In this document: in pieces, positions 61,001-64,000 of the stretch | Layout: every line of letters starts with the position of its first letter | Position numbering within the stretch: the first letter of the stretch is position 1 | Origin: Stomoxys calcitrans | Lineage: Eukaryota > Arthropoda > Insecta > Diptera > Muscidae | NCBI RefSeq assembly: GCF_963082655.1 | Contig: NC_081552.1 | Coordinates: 98,963,823-99,027,822 of the forward strand | Length of the DNA: 64,000 nucleotides | Direction: 5' to 3' | Made by a program: the position numbers and the translations under genes | The notes under the pieces: generated by a model | The model's database searches: none | Told to the model about the DNA's origin: nothing | What the model saw: only the letters and a program-made list of their open reading frames with translations

Positions 61001-61494
61001 TCGACATAAAATTTCACGACGATCAAGAATATATATACTTTATGGGGTCTCAGACGAATATTTCGAGTAGTTACAATCAGAATGACGAAATTAGTATACC
61101 CCCCATCTTATGGTGGAGGGTATAAAAATTAATTTAGTTTCTTTCTGAATTCTAGTGGCCACTAAGAATTTAAAGCTAATTTTTCTTATTTTGTCAATTA
61201 GATTTTTTTTAATTCATATTGTTTTCTATTTGTTTGTCTCATAACTTACATTTGGTGTATAATATGGCTCCATAAATTTCCCATAACGCTTATTTAATAA
61301 TTGGCCCAACTCGTATAGTTCACGTTTTCCTTTCTATTGAAAAAGTAGTATTAAAATCAATGCCCATAAACTTTAAAGCACTTATGCATACTTACATTTG
61401 TAACATGACCCCATCCAGTGGGTTCAAATCCAGAGTGTAAGTATGGATCATTGGGGTAAGTATCTACAGGAGTACGAGGGCCATGGCGAAGAAC
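21904..61494 (-). CDS. Histidine acid phosphatase gene, five visible exons joined across a ~38 kb intron (N-terminal exon not found)
   Basis: Joined coding segments on the minus strand are 61494-61396, 61333-61250, 22903-22745, 22682-22155 and 22092-21904. Together they give about 352 codons plus a stop, close to the usual ~400 residues of histidine acid phosphatases once a signal peptide and the first beta strand are added. The catalytic motif RHGPRTP (nucleophile His) is in the first visible exon and the proton-donor motif GHDWT is in the fourth. All junctions are phase 0, with donors GTAAGT or GTAAGA and AG acceptors, and the protein reads continuously through each. The family hydrolyses phosphomonoesters in lysosomes or after secretion; flies carry several paralogues, so I assign no symbol. 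The coding frame is intact, so the gene is probably functional despite the repeat-filled intron. Seen: exons, motifs, splice sites. Inferred: that the distant exon groups form one transcript. Confidence 0.88.
22155..22682 (-). CDS. Acid phosphatase main exon with GHDWT motif
   Basis: This exon has 176 codons, starting LLLVRTPCPRYFEARQEV, and carries the alpha-helical cap region followed by MFIYTGHDWTVGSILSAL. The HD pair is the family's proton donor and phosphate-binding motif. The exon ends at NEYYVE with donor GAG|GTAAGA. Reading through the donor would give a short tail and a stop at 22116, but splicing to 22092 restores a typical C-terminus. The acceptor used is ATATTTTAG|TTA, which keeps phase 0 from DQDS in the preceding exon. 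Confidence 0.9.
22745..22903 (-). CDS. Acid phosphatase exon, VHAQATASPRAMM segment
   Basis: This exon has 53 codons beginning KVHAQATASPRAMMTLA and ending with NWQPIPIFSEPLDQDS. The family normally shows a segment of the form 'v.aQaTxxxRtmms...l.glfPP', then 'WQPIPv', and both are present. The acceptor is CATCTTTTTTAG|AAA and the donor is GATTCT|GTAAGA. The preceding intron's 3' end is a mini-me-like repeat fragment (22930-23180). Another frame is also open over this exon but lacks family similarity. Confidence 0.88.
22930..23188. repeat. Another mini-me-like repeat fragment
   Basis: It has 'ataccctacacaactactgtggtacagggtat' at its left edge, where the ends can pair, and 'gattagctatgtccgtctgtcc' as a short (GTCY) block. 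It matches none of families A-D closely. Confidence 0.5.
23189..23415 (+). repeat. Family C DINE left-end fragment
   Basis: 'aactaaaaaggcattaagttcggtcgggccgaactgtgg' followed by one monomer of family C. Confidence 0.7.
23418..23707 (+). repeat. Family A DINE element, internally deleted
   Basis: The full left end (acatgtaaaagcgtgctaag, hairpin, TATACCCTCCACCATGG) and a full right end (cccATGGTGGAGGGTA) are retained, but all internal monomers are missing. The jump is from 'gctctgatatta' to 'gactaataagaag'. Confidence 0.82.
23708..24823 (-). repeat. Family D element, inverted copy
   Basis: The minus strand reads from ctagctgacccgggcccgcttcgctgc at 24823 through about eight ~130-bp monomers to the unique block 'agggtactttatgagagcacacaaaattt'. 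The last ~200 bp of the family, including (caaa)n, are missing. Confidence 0.75.
24824..25934. repeat. Diverged family C-like monomers, plus then minus orientation
   Basis: From 24824 to about 25440 plus-strand units contain 'atcggtctatatggcagctatatctaaatatagtccgatc'. From about 25440 to 25740 units appear inverted ('cagatttagatatagctgtcatatatgt'). 25740-25934 is unassigned. Confidence 0.55.
25935..26940 (-). repeat. Family B DINE element, complete, minus strand
   Basis: The microsatellite end is at 25935 (ataccCACCAACATcgaatgg, gatttagccatatccgcccg) and the hairpin end at about 26890-26940 (ccatggCGGTGGGTTcccaag, gcccaggcgaactaagcacac). It contains about four monomers. Confidence 0.8.
26945..27145 (-). 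pseudogene. LINE C-terminal fragment (right arm of an interrupted LINE)
   Basis: On the minus strand one frame reads VLKIPWTAKVLNDKVLRRVD near 27030-26960, the end of an RTE/BovB-like or similar LINE polyprotein ('..RIPWTxxVTNxEVLRRV'). It belongs with 27518-27720, separated by a C element. Stops and frame breaks are present. Confidence 0.6.
27146..27517 (-). repeat. Family C DINE element, microsatellite end, minus strand
   Basis: 'ttatacccaccaccgaaagatggtgg', the core 'aaagtatatatattctcgatcgt' and 'gatctagccatgtccgtcc' at its left, then one and a half monomers. It sits between two parts of a minus-strand LINE. Confidence 0.75.
27518..27720 (-). pseudogene. LINE reverse transcriptase fragment with YADD
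   Basis: The minus strand reads YISYADDVILLDGNISGLQK, then LARASETYGLKIDLKETKYM. YADD lies at 27642-27653. This is the palm motif C and the following helix of a LINE RT. One in-frame stop (27590s) is present. The reading ends where the C element starts. Confidence 0.72.
27780..28271 (+). pseudogene. LINE reverse transcriptase fragment, 5' part
   Basis: Plus-strand pieces include FKRGD, LFNILLEKIIRE, NRYGTLITREYMLLAFADDI (FADD at 28009-28020), DIIGRSASKW and, after a shift, NFEIVINFICLGTAITETND and EIKRRIILANRSYFELSKQV. This is the palm to thumb of a LINE RT. It stops exactly at a family A DINE element and continues at 29198. Confidence 0.78.
28272..29197 (+). repeat. Family A DINE element inserted in a LINE
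   Basis: The left end is acaagtaagagcgtgctaaattcgg with an intact hairpin and TATACCCTCCACCATGG. The right end is ctATGGTGGAGGATATA. It lies between two adjoining parts of one LINE reading frame. Confidence 0.85.
29198..29635 (+). pseudogene. LINE fragment, 3' part
   Basis: After the DINE element the LINE reading resumes: SRQTKSSEVWVLVKTDEAVF, RKILRKI, VCVNEEYRRRMNYELYDDDS, TRIKIQRLRWLCHVVRMDEE, then LGVRDFR...DRCAWNAILRSA. This is the conserved C-terminal region following the RT of this LINE group. It ends at a stop near 29620. Confidence 0.78.
29636..30348 (+). repeat. Family B DINE element, left end missing
   Basis: Three to four B monomers, then 'cgtcagacggacggacg', the core and 'cccccatcctatggttgtaggtata'. 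Confidence 0.75.
30352..31738 (+). repeat. Chimeric DINE element: family B left end, family A right end, with a foldback insertion
   Basis: The left end reads gcaagtaaaagcgtgctaag, hairpin, gaaCCCACCACCATG (family B). The monomers switch from the B type to the A type near 30650 ('agaagtgcgccctct'). The right end is ctttGGTGGAGGGTATA (family A). A foldback transposon occupies 30939-31535 at a TA. Confidence 0.75.
30939..31535. mobile_element. Foldback Tc1/mariner-like element, copy 1, ~203-bp terminal inverted repeats
   Basis: It is flanked by TA at 30937-30938 and 31536-31537; removing it and one TA restores the family A word 'aagaagtatttgtgc'. The arms 30939-31141 and 31333-31535 are inverted copies differing at about one base. 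Each encodes the N-terminus of a Tc1/mariner-like transposase (MNRLTNEQRLEIIEFYYQNQ). The centre encodes, on the minus strand, an internal transposase piece (SDEAHFWLNGYVNKQNCRIW, TVWCGLYAGGIIGPYFF). No complete transposase is possible from this arrangement. Confidence 0.85.
31739..32158. other. Unassigned AT-rich sequence
   Basis: No gene or repeat family was recognised. Confidence 0.4.
32159..32412 (+). repeat. Family C DINE fragment with a 21-bp duplication
   Basis: It starts acaagtaaaagggcgttaag. 'gggcgttaagtctgtctctat' occurs twice in a row, then one family C monomer ends at 'aacctgcttatgga'. The hairpin is lost. Confidence 0.65.
32413..32818 (-). repeat. Family A DINE left half, minus strand
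   Basis: Monomers run into 'ccATGGTGGAGGGTATAcaagattcgg', the hairpin ttcggcccggccgaa and 'tagcacgcttttacttgt'. The microsatellite half is missing. Confidence 0.8.
32819..33089. other. Unassigned AT-rich sequence
   Basis: No feature was recognised. Confidence 0.35.
33090..33268 (+). repeat. Family B DINE right-end fragment
   Basis: 'aagcggctagctttatgcgg', 'cagacggacggacatggctag', the core 'aagaatatatatactttatgg' and a decayed end 'tatgttggtgggca'. Confidence 0.7.
33269..34579. other. Unassigned AT-rich sequence, partly duplicated at 40920-41478
   Basis: 33590-33860 and 34435-34570 align by eye with 40930-41180 and 41275-41410 ('ttaaataatatttcactgtgctcaaatctacggtcaaag', 'ttcgtcccttaa.cactatgagc', 'tactaattattctttgga'). 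No gene was recognised; the small ORF 33985-34215 lacks a domain. Confidence 0.5.
34580..34814. mobile_element. Mariner-derived MITE, complete
   Basis: This 235-bp element has terminal inverted repeats ttggttgctcaaaaagtaattgc.../...gcaattactttttgggcaaccca and TA duplications at 34578-34579 and 34815-34816. The interior matches the two subterminal regions of the mariner at 55929-56846 with the transposase removed. A paralogous empty site is visible near 41415. Confidence 0.88.
34815..35569. other. Unassigned AT-rich sequence
   Basis: The first ~50 bp continue the duplication shared with 41420-41478. The rest shows no gene or family. Confidence 0.4.
35570..36711 (+). repeat. Family A DINE element, complete
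   Basis: Left end acaagtaaaagcgtgctaag, perfect hairpin and TATACCCTCCACCATGG; ~153-bp monomers; 'agacagacggacggac' block; right end cctATGGTGGAGGGTATA. Confidence 0.87.
36755..37207 (+). repeat. Family B DINE element, left end missing
   Basis: Two monomers, 'cgtcagacggacggacggac', the core, and right end tctATGGTGGTGGGTgta. Confidence 0.75.
37208..37780. other. Unassigned sequence with (caa)n
   Basis: A run of caacaacaacaacaac near 37385-37405 lies in an 85-codon open frame (37293-37550) with no recognisable domain. Nothing else was seen. Confidence 0.4.
37780..39340 (+). pseudogene. LINE relic with endonuclease and RT-thumb segments
   Basis: The endonuclease part reads FKSMWVKFRIGIHVLYFRFI, YRSPNM, VVPGDFNVH, then NILDLFLTSNPERYEVNVLA and PLGNSDHCTISASF (the SDH catalytic motif near 38235). 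After a deletion near 38440 the RT resumes at the palm with SFADDSGLCHSYSFDHRP (FADD at 38473-38484), LSQDLFAISEWGKMN, IYTTYIRPRMEYN, SSLELLDRVKRTAMELI and C-terminal HPFVIDWPV. RT motifs 1 to A are deleted, and several stops and frame breaks are present. The clade is not decided. Confidence 0.8.
39523..40259 (-). repeat. Family B DINE element, complete, minus strand
   Basis: Left, minus-strand microsatellite end: ttataCCCACCACCATagg, 'gatctcgccatatccgcccatccg'. Right, hairpin end: CCATGGTGGTGGGTTcccaag, ttcggcccggccgaa, 'gagcatacttttgcttgt'. Confidence 0.85.
40283..40521. repeat. Miniature DINE derivative with two left-type ends
   Basis: The plus-strand left end (acaattaaaagcgtgctaag, hairpin, gaaCCCACTGCCATGG) faces an inverted left end (CCATGGTAGTGGGTTcac, hairpin, agcttttacttgtt). 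The arms are about 60 bp. There is no microsatellite. Confidence 0.8.
40522..41478. other. Unassigned AT-rich sequence, duplicated in part at 33590-34860
   Basis: It starts with a 20-bp solo DINE left end (acaagtaaaagcgtac at 40531). From about 40930 it parallels 33590-34860 but lacks the MITE found there. No gene was recognised. Confidence 0.5.
41479..42613 (+). repeat. Family A DINE element, complete, first of a tandem pair
   Basis: Left end acaagtaaaagcgtgctaag, hairpin and catACCCCCACCATGG; five to six monomers; (acgg)n; right end ttATGGTGGAGGGTATA. The next A element starts 7 bp later in the same orientation. Confidence 0.86.
42621..43649 (+). repeat. Family A DINE element, complete, second of a tandem pair
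   Basis: Left end acaagtaaaagcgtgctaag; the hairpin has one change (ttcggacgggccgaa), then cataCCCTCCACCATGG; monomers, (ggac)n and right end ttATGGTGGAGGGTATA. Confidence 0.87.
43650..44638 (-). repeat. Family C DINE element with inverted terminal copies
   Basis: A partial left end in plus orientation (ggcgttaagttcgg, cACCACCTCGGGTATATATG, 43652-43720) faces a complete left end in minus orientation at 44565-44638 (ACCCGAGGTGGTGGGTAtcc, ttcggcccggccgaa, aacgcctttttagttgtt). Minus-strand C monomers lie between. The microsatellite end is absent. Confidence 0.78.
44810..45605 (+). repeat. Family B DINE element, left end missing
   Basis: Monomer starts lie near 45013, 45165 and 45316 (spacing ~152). 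Then 'cgaaagacggacggac', the core and right end cctATGGTGGTGGGTATg follow. Confidence 0.8.
45811..48049 (+). pseudogene. LINE relic: endonuclease, RT fingers, RT palm
   Basis: In order: GRFDVVLFQEPCVYGGIIRG (endonuclease start, near 46150), KKCLVVGSDAYAHHP (GCDANAHH motif, near 46435), VIFILKARKSCHTKAKDFHP and ISLSSFMLKILERLI (RT motifs 1-2, near 47010-47120), an unrelated ~430-bp segment, then TMVAFLDIEYAF (motif A, near 47640) and VVAYADDVAIAVKG (YADD at 47918-47929). Multiple frameshifts are present. It is cut at 48049 by a family A DINE element. It is similar in kind to the RNase H LINEs but distinct in sequence from the 8844-12375 copy. Confidence 0.78.
47160..47585. other. Unidentified ~430-bp segment inside a LINE relic
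   Basis: The RT reading stops after KTYLRAELF and resumes at GSLIVKQYTMVAF. The DNA between has no RT similarity and contains (ac)n 'acacacacaa' near 47370. It could be a solo LTR or other insertion; no target duplication was confirmed. Confidence 0.45.
48050..49523 (+). repeat. Family A DINE element, complete, long microsatellite
   Basis: Left end acaagtaaaagcgtgctaag, perfect hairpin and TATACCCTCCACCATGG; seven or so monomers; a ~60-bp (ggac)n block at about 49330-49390; right end ttATGGTGGAGGGTATA. Confidence 0.88.
49736..51116 (+). repeat. Family D element
   Basis: It starts actagctaacccgggcccgttctgctgc, has about six ~130-bp monomers and the unique block 'gagagcacacaaaatttcgtcataatcgcacc', and ends at 'aaacagaaattgatttttatata'. 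It is immediately followed by a second D copy. Confidence 0.78.
51117..53712 (+). repeat. Family D element, second of a tandem pair, interrupted by a foldback element
   Basis: It starts cagctgacccgagcccgctccgctgc and ends at 'aaacacaaaatgattttta' next to a DINE element. Monomers are interrupted at 51978-52580, and family D sequence corresponding to roughly 5260-5450 of the first copy is missing at the junction. Confidence 0.78.
51978..52580. mobile_element. Foldback Tc1/mariner-like element, copy 2, palindrome extending into flanks
   Basis: It has the same layout as copy 1: arms of about 195 bp encoding the transposase N-terminus, and a centre with an inverted internal transposase piece (minus strand SDEAHFWLNGYVNKQNCRIW). 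It is nearly identical to copy 1 except for about 20 extra bp ('caaaatttgtcaaaatttg') at the right arm junction. The inverted symmetry continues 34 bp outside the element on both sides (51944-51977 and 52581-52614). Confidence 0.85.
53713..54878 (-). repeat. Family A DINE element, complete, minus strand
   Basis: tataCCCTCCACCATAGG and (gtcc)n at its left; ~153-bp monomers; ggTGGAGGGTATAtaag, the hairpin ttcggcccggccgaa and 'cttagg' at its right. The outermost left-end bases are replaced by the next element. Confidence 0.85.
54879..55760 (+). repeat. Family A DINE element, left end missing
   Basis: It opens directly in a monomer ('taggaattgcgccctct', repeated once within 30 bp), has about four monomers, a (ggac)n/(gacag) block at about 55565-55627, and right end ttATGGTGGAGGGTAtt. 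Confidence 0.82.
55929..56846 (-). mobile_element. Mariner element with 5' part of transposase deleted
   Basis: This 918-bp element is flanked by TA (55927-55928, 56847-56848). Its terminal inverted repeats are ttgggttgcctaaaaagtag and the inverse of acaattactttttgggcaac. Removing it with one TA restores the family A monomer 'gatttatatgggag'. The outer ~90 bp on the left and ~145 bp on the right are shared with the MITEs at 6511 and 34580. Confidence 0.88.
56015..56701 (-). pseudogene. Mariner transposase, inactivated
   Basis: The minus-strand frame (56701-56126) covers the catalytic core: LITGDEKWIVYKNVSRKRSW (first Asp), IFRQGNARPHISLVTRQKLS and HPPYSPDLAPSDYHLFRSM (third Asp). The second catalytic Asp of 'QDNARPH' is Gly here (codon 56266-56264). 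The N-terminal DNA-binding domain is deleted, and a frame break near 56150 precedes the C-terminal piece KSHLVQFFADKGQKFYERGI, LPGRWQKV (56125-56020). Confidence 0.87.
57283..57640. other. Unassigned sequence
   Basis: An 87-codon open frame (57396-57659) has no recognised domain. It may be the tail of the minus-strand LINE ORF1 sequence that follows. Confidence 0.35.
57640..58461 (-). pseudogene. LINE ORF1-like protein with PHD-type zinc finger
   Basis: From the ATG at 58461 (minus) the frame reads MASATTHTACPICNENVTKT, then CYICCNWFHLKNCSQ, a TGA stop near 58291 and RCQECSS. The Cys/His spacing is that of a PHD finger (C4HC3). After a frame change a coiled-coil-like stretch and GVLVYGLPPNTEPAQMALNI, CCFWLGKSKKTMLIKF and RDEVMSKYLAKKNLKL follow, typical of ORF1 proteins of CR1/Jockey-group LINEs. 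It ends near 'AAAKEKNICRSLQKQKHIK'. It is a decayed copy with few lesions. The downstream ORF2 is not seen next to it. Confidence 0.72.
58462..58845. other. Unassigned sequence between two LINE relics
   Basis: It may contain the 5' UTR of the minus-strand ORF1 relic and the connection domain of the plus-strand RNase H relic. No motif was secured. Confidence 0.35.
58846..59570 (+). pseudogene. RNase H domain relic of a second LINE family
   Basis: NFYTDGSKLDNQVGIRVYFE (first Asp), LPDHCGVYQAEILANKDGVE (Glu), then LLNSKTALDC where 'DSKTAL' is expected, and after a stop VPGHRDIPKDCKADELARVG (last Asp). The C-terminus reads SSHFFEKLSDLANVYIRNLL. One stop and several shifts are present. The third acidic site is Asn rather than Asp. 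The sequence differs clearly from the 8844-12375 family. Confidence 0.78.
59575..59948 (+). repeat. Family B DINE right-end fragment
   Basis: One B monomer, a decayed microsatellite ('aaggacggacacggctag'), the core 'aagaatatatatactttat' and right end cctATGGTGGTGGGTA. Confidence 0.75.
59955..61124 (+). repeat. Family A DINE element, complete, next to an acid phosphatase exon
   Basis: Left end acaagtaaaagcgtgctaag, hairpin with two changes (ttcgaccgtgccgaa) and TATACCCTCCACCATGG; monomers that stay open for 198 codons; short (acgg)n; right end ttATGGTGGAGGGTATA. It lies 126 bp from the donor of exon 61250-61333, inside the giant intron. Confidence 0.87.
61250..61333 (-). CDS. Acid phosphatase exon, KGKRELYELGQ segment
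   Basis: This exon has 28 codons, starting KGKRELYELGQLLNKRYG and ending YYTPN. It continues GWGHVTN from the previous exon into the conserved 'LTxxGKxxxYxLGxxLRxRY' region of the family. The acceptor is TTTTTCAATAG and the donor is AAT|GTAAGTTATG. The intron on its 5' side (61334-61395) is 62 bp. Its 3' donor must reach an acceptor 38.3 kb away, because no family-like exon follows before 22.9 kb. Confidence 0.87.
61396..61494 (-). CDS. Acid phosphatase exon with catalytic RHGPRTP
   Basis: This exon encodes 33 codons beginning VLRHGPRTPVDTYPNDP and ending GWGHVTN. RHGxRxP is the signature of the histidine phosphatase clan; its His is phosphorylated during catalysis. The donor is AAT|GTAAGTATG. 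The acceptor is placed at TTTAAAG|GTT, but the frame stays open for some codons upstream, so the 5' edge is uncertain. The preceding exon should carry the signal peptide and the strand leading into RHG; I could not identify it in 61500-64000. Confidence 0.88.
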
Positions 61495-61861
61495 CTTTAA
61501 AGAAATTCGATTATATTTATCAACAATATTATTTTATTCTTAAAGTTACAGTTTCGCACAAACAAGGTCTTATAAAAAAAAACCTTTATTTTATTTTTGC
61601 TTTTTTCAAAAAGTATTTATTTATTCATCAATAACTATCTGGTCCCTTCAAAGTAATTTCCCTCAAATATTTTCTCCCCTTTTTCCTTTTTTTATCTTAG
61701 AAAAACTTGTGAAGCAAGCTTTTTGGTTACACAAAACTTAATACAATTTCTTTAATCCATTTTTTTTTTTGAATAATACGACTAACCAAAACGCTACTAA
61801 CGTTTTTATCTGTCTAGAACAAACTGACAATCCAAAATGGCTGATATTACCTACATATATA
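61495..61861. other. AT-rich sequence upstream of the first visible acid phosphatase exon
   Basis: Presumed intron. No signal-peptide exon with a usable donor was identified on the minus strand. Confidence 0.4.
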
Positions 61862-64000
61862 AAATAGGTAAGGTTAGATTGAAAAGGGAGTGTGTATATT
61901 AATCCGCCCCATGCCACTATGAACATACACCTAAGCCAGTAATCGTCTTGTTGTGCGCTCTAAAAACTAAAAAGTAACCTCGAAAAAGAAAATTTAAAGT
62001 TAGGAATTCCATGCTACTTACAAGATCCTTTATTGTTTTTCATACCACTTGCCTAAGTTGGTTCATAGGAAATGCTCCAACGTCTCATCATCTTCCCAGC
62101 ATGACCTACATATGCTATCATTTCCAGCACCGATTTTGCAGAAGTGACCACGTATTTCTATGTGTACCGTTATGATACGAAAAGCAATACTGACCTCCTT
62201 CTTACTTCCTTTCAGTAATAACGTCGTCCTCCCACGATCCAGATCACCCCATAGGATTTTCGCCGTCCTACCGACCGTTTCTCTGTTCCATTGTGTTACA
62301 TGCGCATTCGTCGCCCACGGACTACGTCGACCCTAAAGGCTTCGTGTTAACCAAGTTTATTGACGGCAGTCCTCTGGCCTTCACCGCCAAATCGACCGCC
62401 ATTTTATTCCCCCTTACTCCGTTATGGCCCGCCAAACGATGCGGATTGTGCCATCCTCAGAGAGGGCGTTAATCTCCTACCTACACCGCAAGACTGTTCG
62501 TGACCTTACCGTCCTGGTTGTTTTTGCCCTTTTGGCCATTTTTCTGTTCATAAAGATGTTCACACTCGAAGTTTTTGCGTTAGCACCACACCACCTCACT
62601 CATTCCGTGATAGCTCGGATCTCCGCCTGCAGGACCGTATTATGGTCAGGCAGCCTAAAACAGATCTCAATCCCTGGGTTCTCAATGTAGACTCCCTGGC
62701 CTACTCTGTGCTCTAGCTTTGATCTATCCGTGTAACATAATCTTCCAGATGGCAATACTAGGATTCCGTCAGTCCAAGACTGCGCAGCTAGCCACCTTGC
62801 ACTCGACCTCAAGTGTCGTCTCAGGTATCCGATCGGAAACCTCTTCCCCTCCATCCAGGTTTCCTATCGCATCCTCGATTATACCGCGATGGTATGAGCT
62901 GCTCCCATCCTCAAACCATTCTCCCATCGCCATAAGTCTCATAGCCGCAGTGGCTGACTCACATTTAATCTGTATGTCCATGGGTTGGATATCTAGAATA
63001 ATCTCTAGTGGCGTAGTGGGCGTTGTCCTAATCGCTCCGCCTATGCCAAGATAACATGTTCTTTGAACCTGTTGTATGGCCCTTATGATGCACTTTTTCT
63101 CCATAGCAGTGCACTACACTACAGAGGCGTAAGTAAGTATTGGTCTAATCACGCTCCTGTAGAGCCAGTGGACTATCCTAGGATTCAGGCCCCATTTCGA
63201 GCCTACAGCCCGTCTACATAGTGCCCAACATCTGTGAGCCCACTCAATACGCTCCTGAATGTGAAATTTCCAATTAAGTTTTCCATCCTAAGTATTTGAG
63301 CTTATTAGATATCGTATTTGAGCTTATTAGATATCGAAGTCGTTTTATTGAAATGGTGCGTCAATCTGGCCCACCTCCGTCTTCCTCGTGAACAGGCATA
63401 TTTCAGTCTTCCCTTGATCTAGCCCAGTCATATGCCATATGAAAGACCCTTTGGTCCTTCTGCATGGCTGGCACCGATCCATACCCCTTATAAGTATTAT
63501 AACATCGTCTGCGTAGCAGACAGGTTGAAATCCCTCTTCAGTCAGCATCCGTAATAGGTTATTCGTGCCCTGTACCACTTTCTCCCTTATACTTATGTTA
63601 TGGGACCCGCAATTTATCCACCTGTTGCTTGGATTCCTTAGCAAATGGTTCATCCAGTCTGTAAGATCCCGGTCCATCCGGTACTGGTGTAAGGATTGGA
63701 TCAATATGTCGGTCCGCACATTGTTAAACGCCAATGTGTACGTCTTGGCATCGAATAATTCTTTTATTTTATGCGCAACCTCGTGCAGGCAGTCTCCACC
63801 GATCTTCCCTTTACAAACGCATGCTGTTTGTATTTGAGCAGTTCACTGGATGTCCTACTCTTTATCATGGTATCCACAATACGTTCCGTGGTTTTGCGTA
63901 AAAAGGACATAAGACGTATAAACCTTTGGTGTCGCATAACATGCCTTGCCGGGCTAGGGTATAATTACCACCCTGCCTCCTGCAAGGCTTTCGGAGTACA
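61862..64000 (-). mobile_element. RNase H-bearing LINE, copy 3, minus strand, continuing past the right edge
   Basis: The 3' end at about 61862-62030 is the inverse of the copy 1 3' UTR (ggcttaggtgtatgt, catggggcgga). Going 5' on the minus strand: Cys knuckle ICRSCWEDDETLEHFL (near 62100-62060), RNase H (YTDRSKLEHRVGQGVYIENP, LQAEIRAITE, near 62740-62600), connection QRTCYLGIGGAIRTTPTTPL (63050-63000), CYADDVIILIRGMD with YADD at 63504-63515, and motif A AFNNVRTDILIQSL (63734-63690). The first RNase H motif has YTDRS for YTDGS. Frame breaks occur throughout; the 5' part is outside the window. Confidence 0.84.

Larger units (their letters stand above)
22904..61249 (-). other. Giant intron (~38.3 kb) of the acid phosphatase gene, filled with transposable elements
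   Basis: The donor is GTAAGTTATG at 61249-61240 and the acceptor is TCTTTTTTAG at 22913-22904. The flanking exons join in phase 0 as YYTPN-KVHAQ. The interval contains LINE relics on both strands, about a dozen A/B DINE elements, three D elements, a mariner, one MITE and two foldback elements. The other three introns of this gene are 62 bp. Confidence 0.82.

Noticed and set aside
61738..61926. Signal-peptide exon of the acid phosphatase (hydrophobic frame with LVAFWLVVLF)
   Set aside because: It is hydrophobic and on the correct strand, but no donor was found that joins in phase to the acceptor near 61495, and part of it overlaps the LINE 3' UTR.

Overview
This window is eukaryotic and looks like the nuclear genome of a higher fly, most likely a calyptrate muscoid of the stable-fly or house-fly type. 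The evidence is one spliced gene with short GT-AG introns and a very dense load of dipteran transposable elements: DINE-1/mini-me-type elements with (GTCY)n microsatellites, mariner elements and their MITEs, LINE relics and a tRNA-derived SINE. The species call is inference. No prokaryotic operons, CRISPR arrays or rRNA genes were seen.

The one host gene I can support is a secreted or lysosomal-type histidine acid phosphatase on the minus strand. Five exons are visible: 61396-61494 (catalytic RHGPRTP), 61250-61333, 22745-22903, 22155-22682 (GHDWT proton-donor motif) and 21904-22092 (C-terminus and stop). Every junction is phase 0 with consensus GT/AG. Three introns are exactly 62 bp, while the fourth (22904-61249) is about 38.3 kb and holds most of the repeats described here. 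The signal-peptide exon was not found and probably lies beyond the right edge.

The rest is a nested repeat landscape. Three related DINE/mini-me families, here called A, B and C, share a left-end hairpin (TTCGGCC-G-GGCCGAA), internal monomers of about 152-153 bp, a (GGAC)n/(GTCC)n block and short subterminal inverted repeats that covary between families. A fourth family, D, starts at CTAGCTGACCCGGGCCCG, has monomers of about 130 bp and ends in ATTGATTTTTATATA. Between and inside these lie decayed LINEs: Jockey-type at 640-1640 and 16150-17130; an RNase H-bearing family at 8844-12375, 14568-15078 and 61862-64000; two opposed LINE fragments at 26945-29630; others at 37780-39340, 45811-48049, 57640-58461 and 58846-59570. 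DNA transposon material comprises a mariner (55929-56846) with two MITE derivatives (6511-6721, 34580-34814) and two foldback elements built from Tc1/mariner-like transposase pieces (30939-31535, 51978-52580).

Region by region: 0-8.5 kb has B/C/D repeats and a Jockey relic; 8.5-15 kb is an RNase H LINE inserted in a B element with a target duplication; 15-21.6 kb has a Jockey relic, A/B/C elements and a SINE; 21.9-22.9 kb holds the three 3' acid phosphatase exons; 23-61 kb is the repeat-filled giant intron; 61.2-61.5 kb holds the two upstream exons; 61.9-64 kb is an antisense LINE running off the edge. All LINE and transposase coding regions look inactive. Repeat boundaries were read by eye and may be off by several bases.
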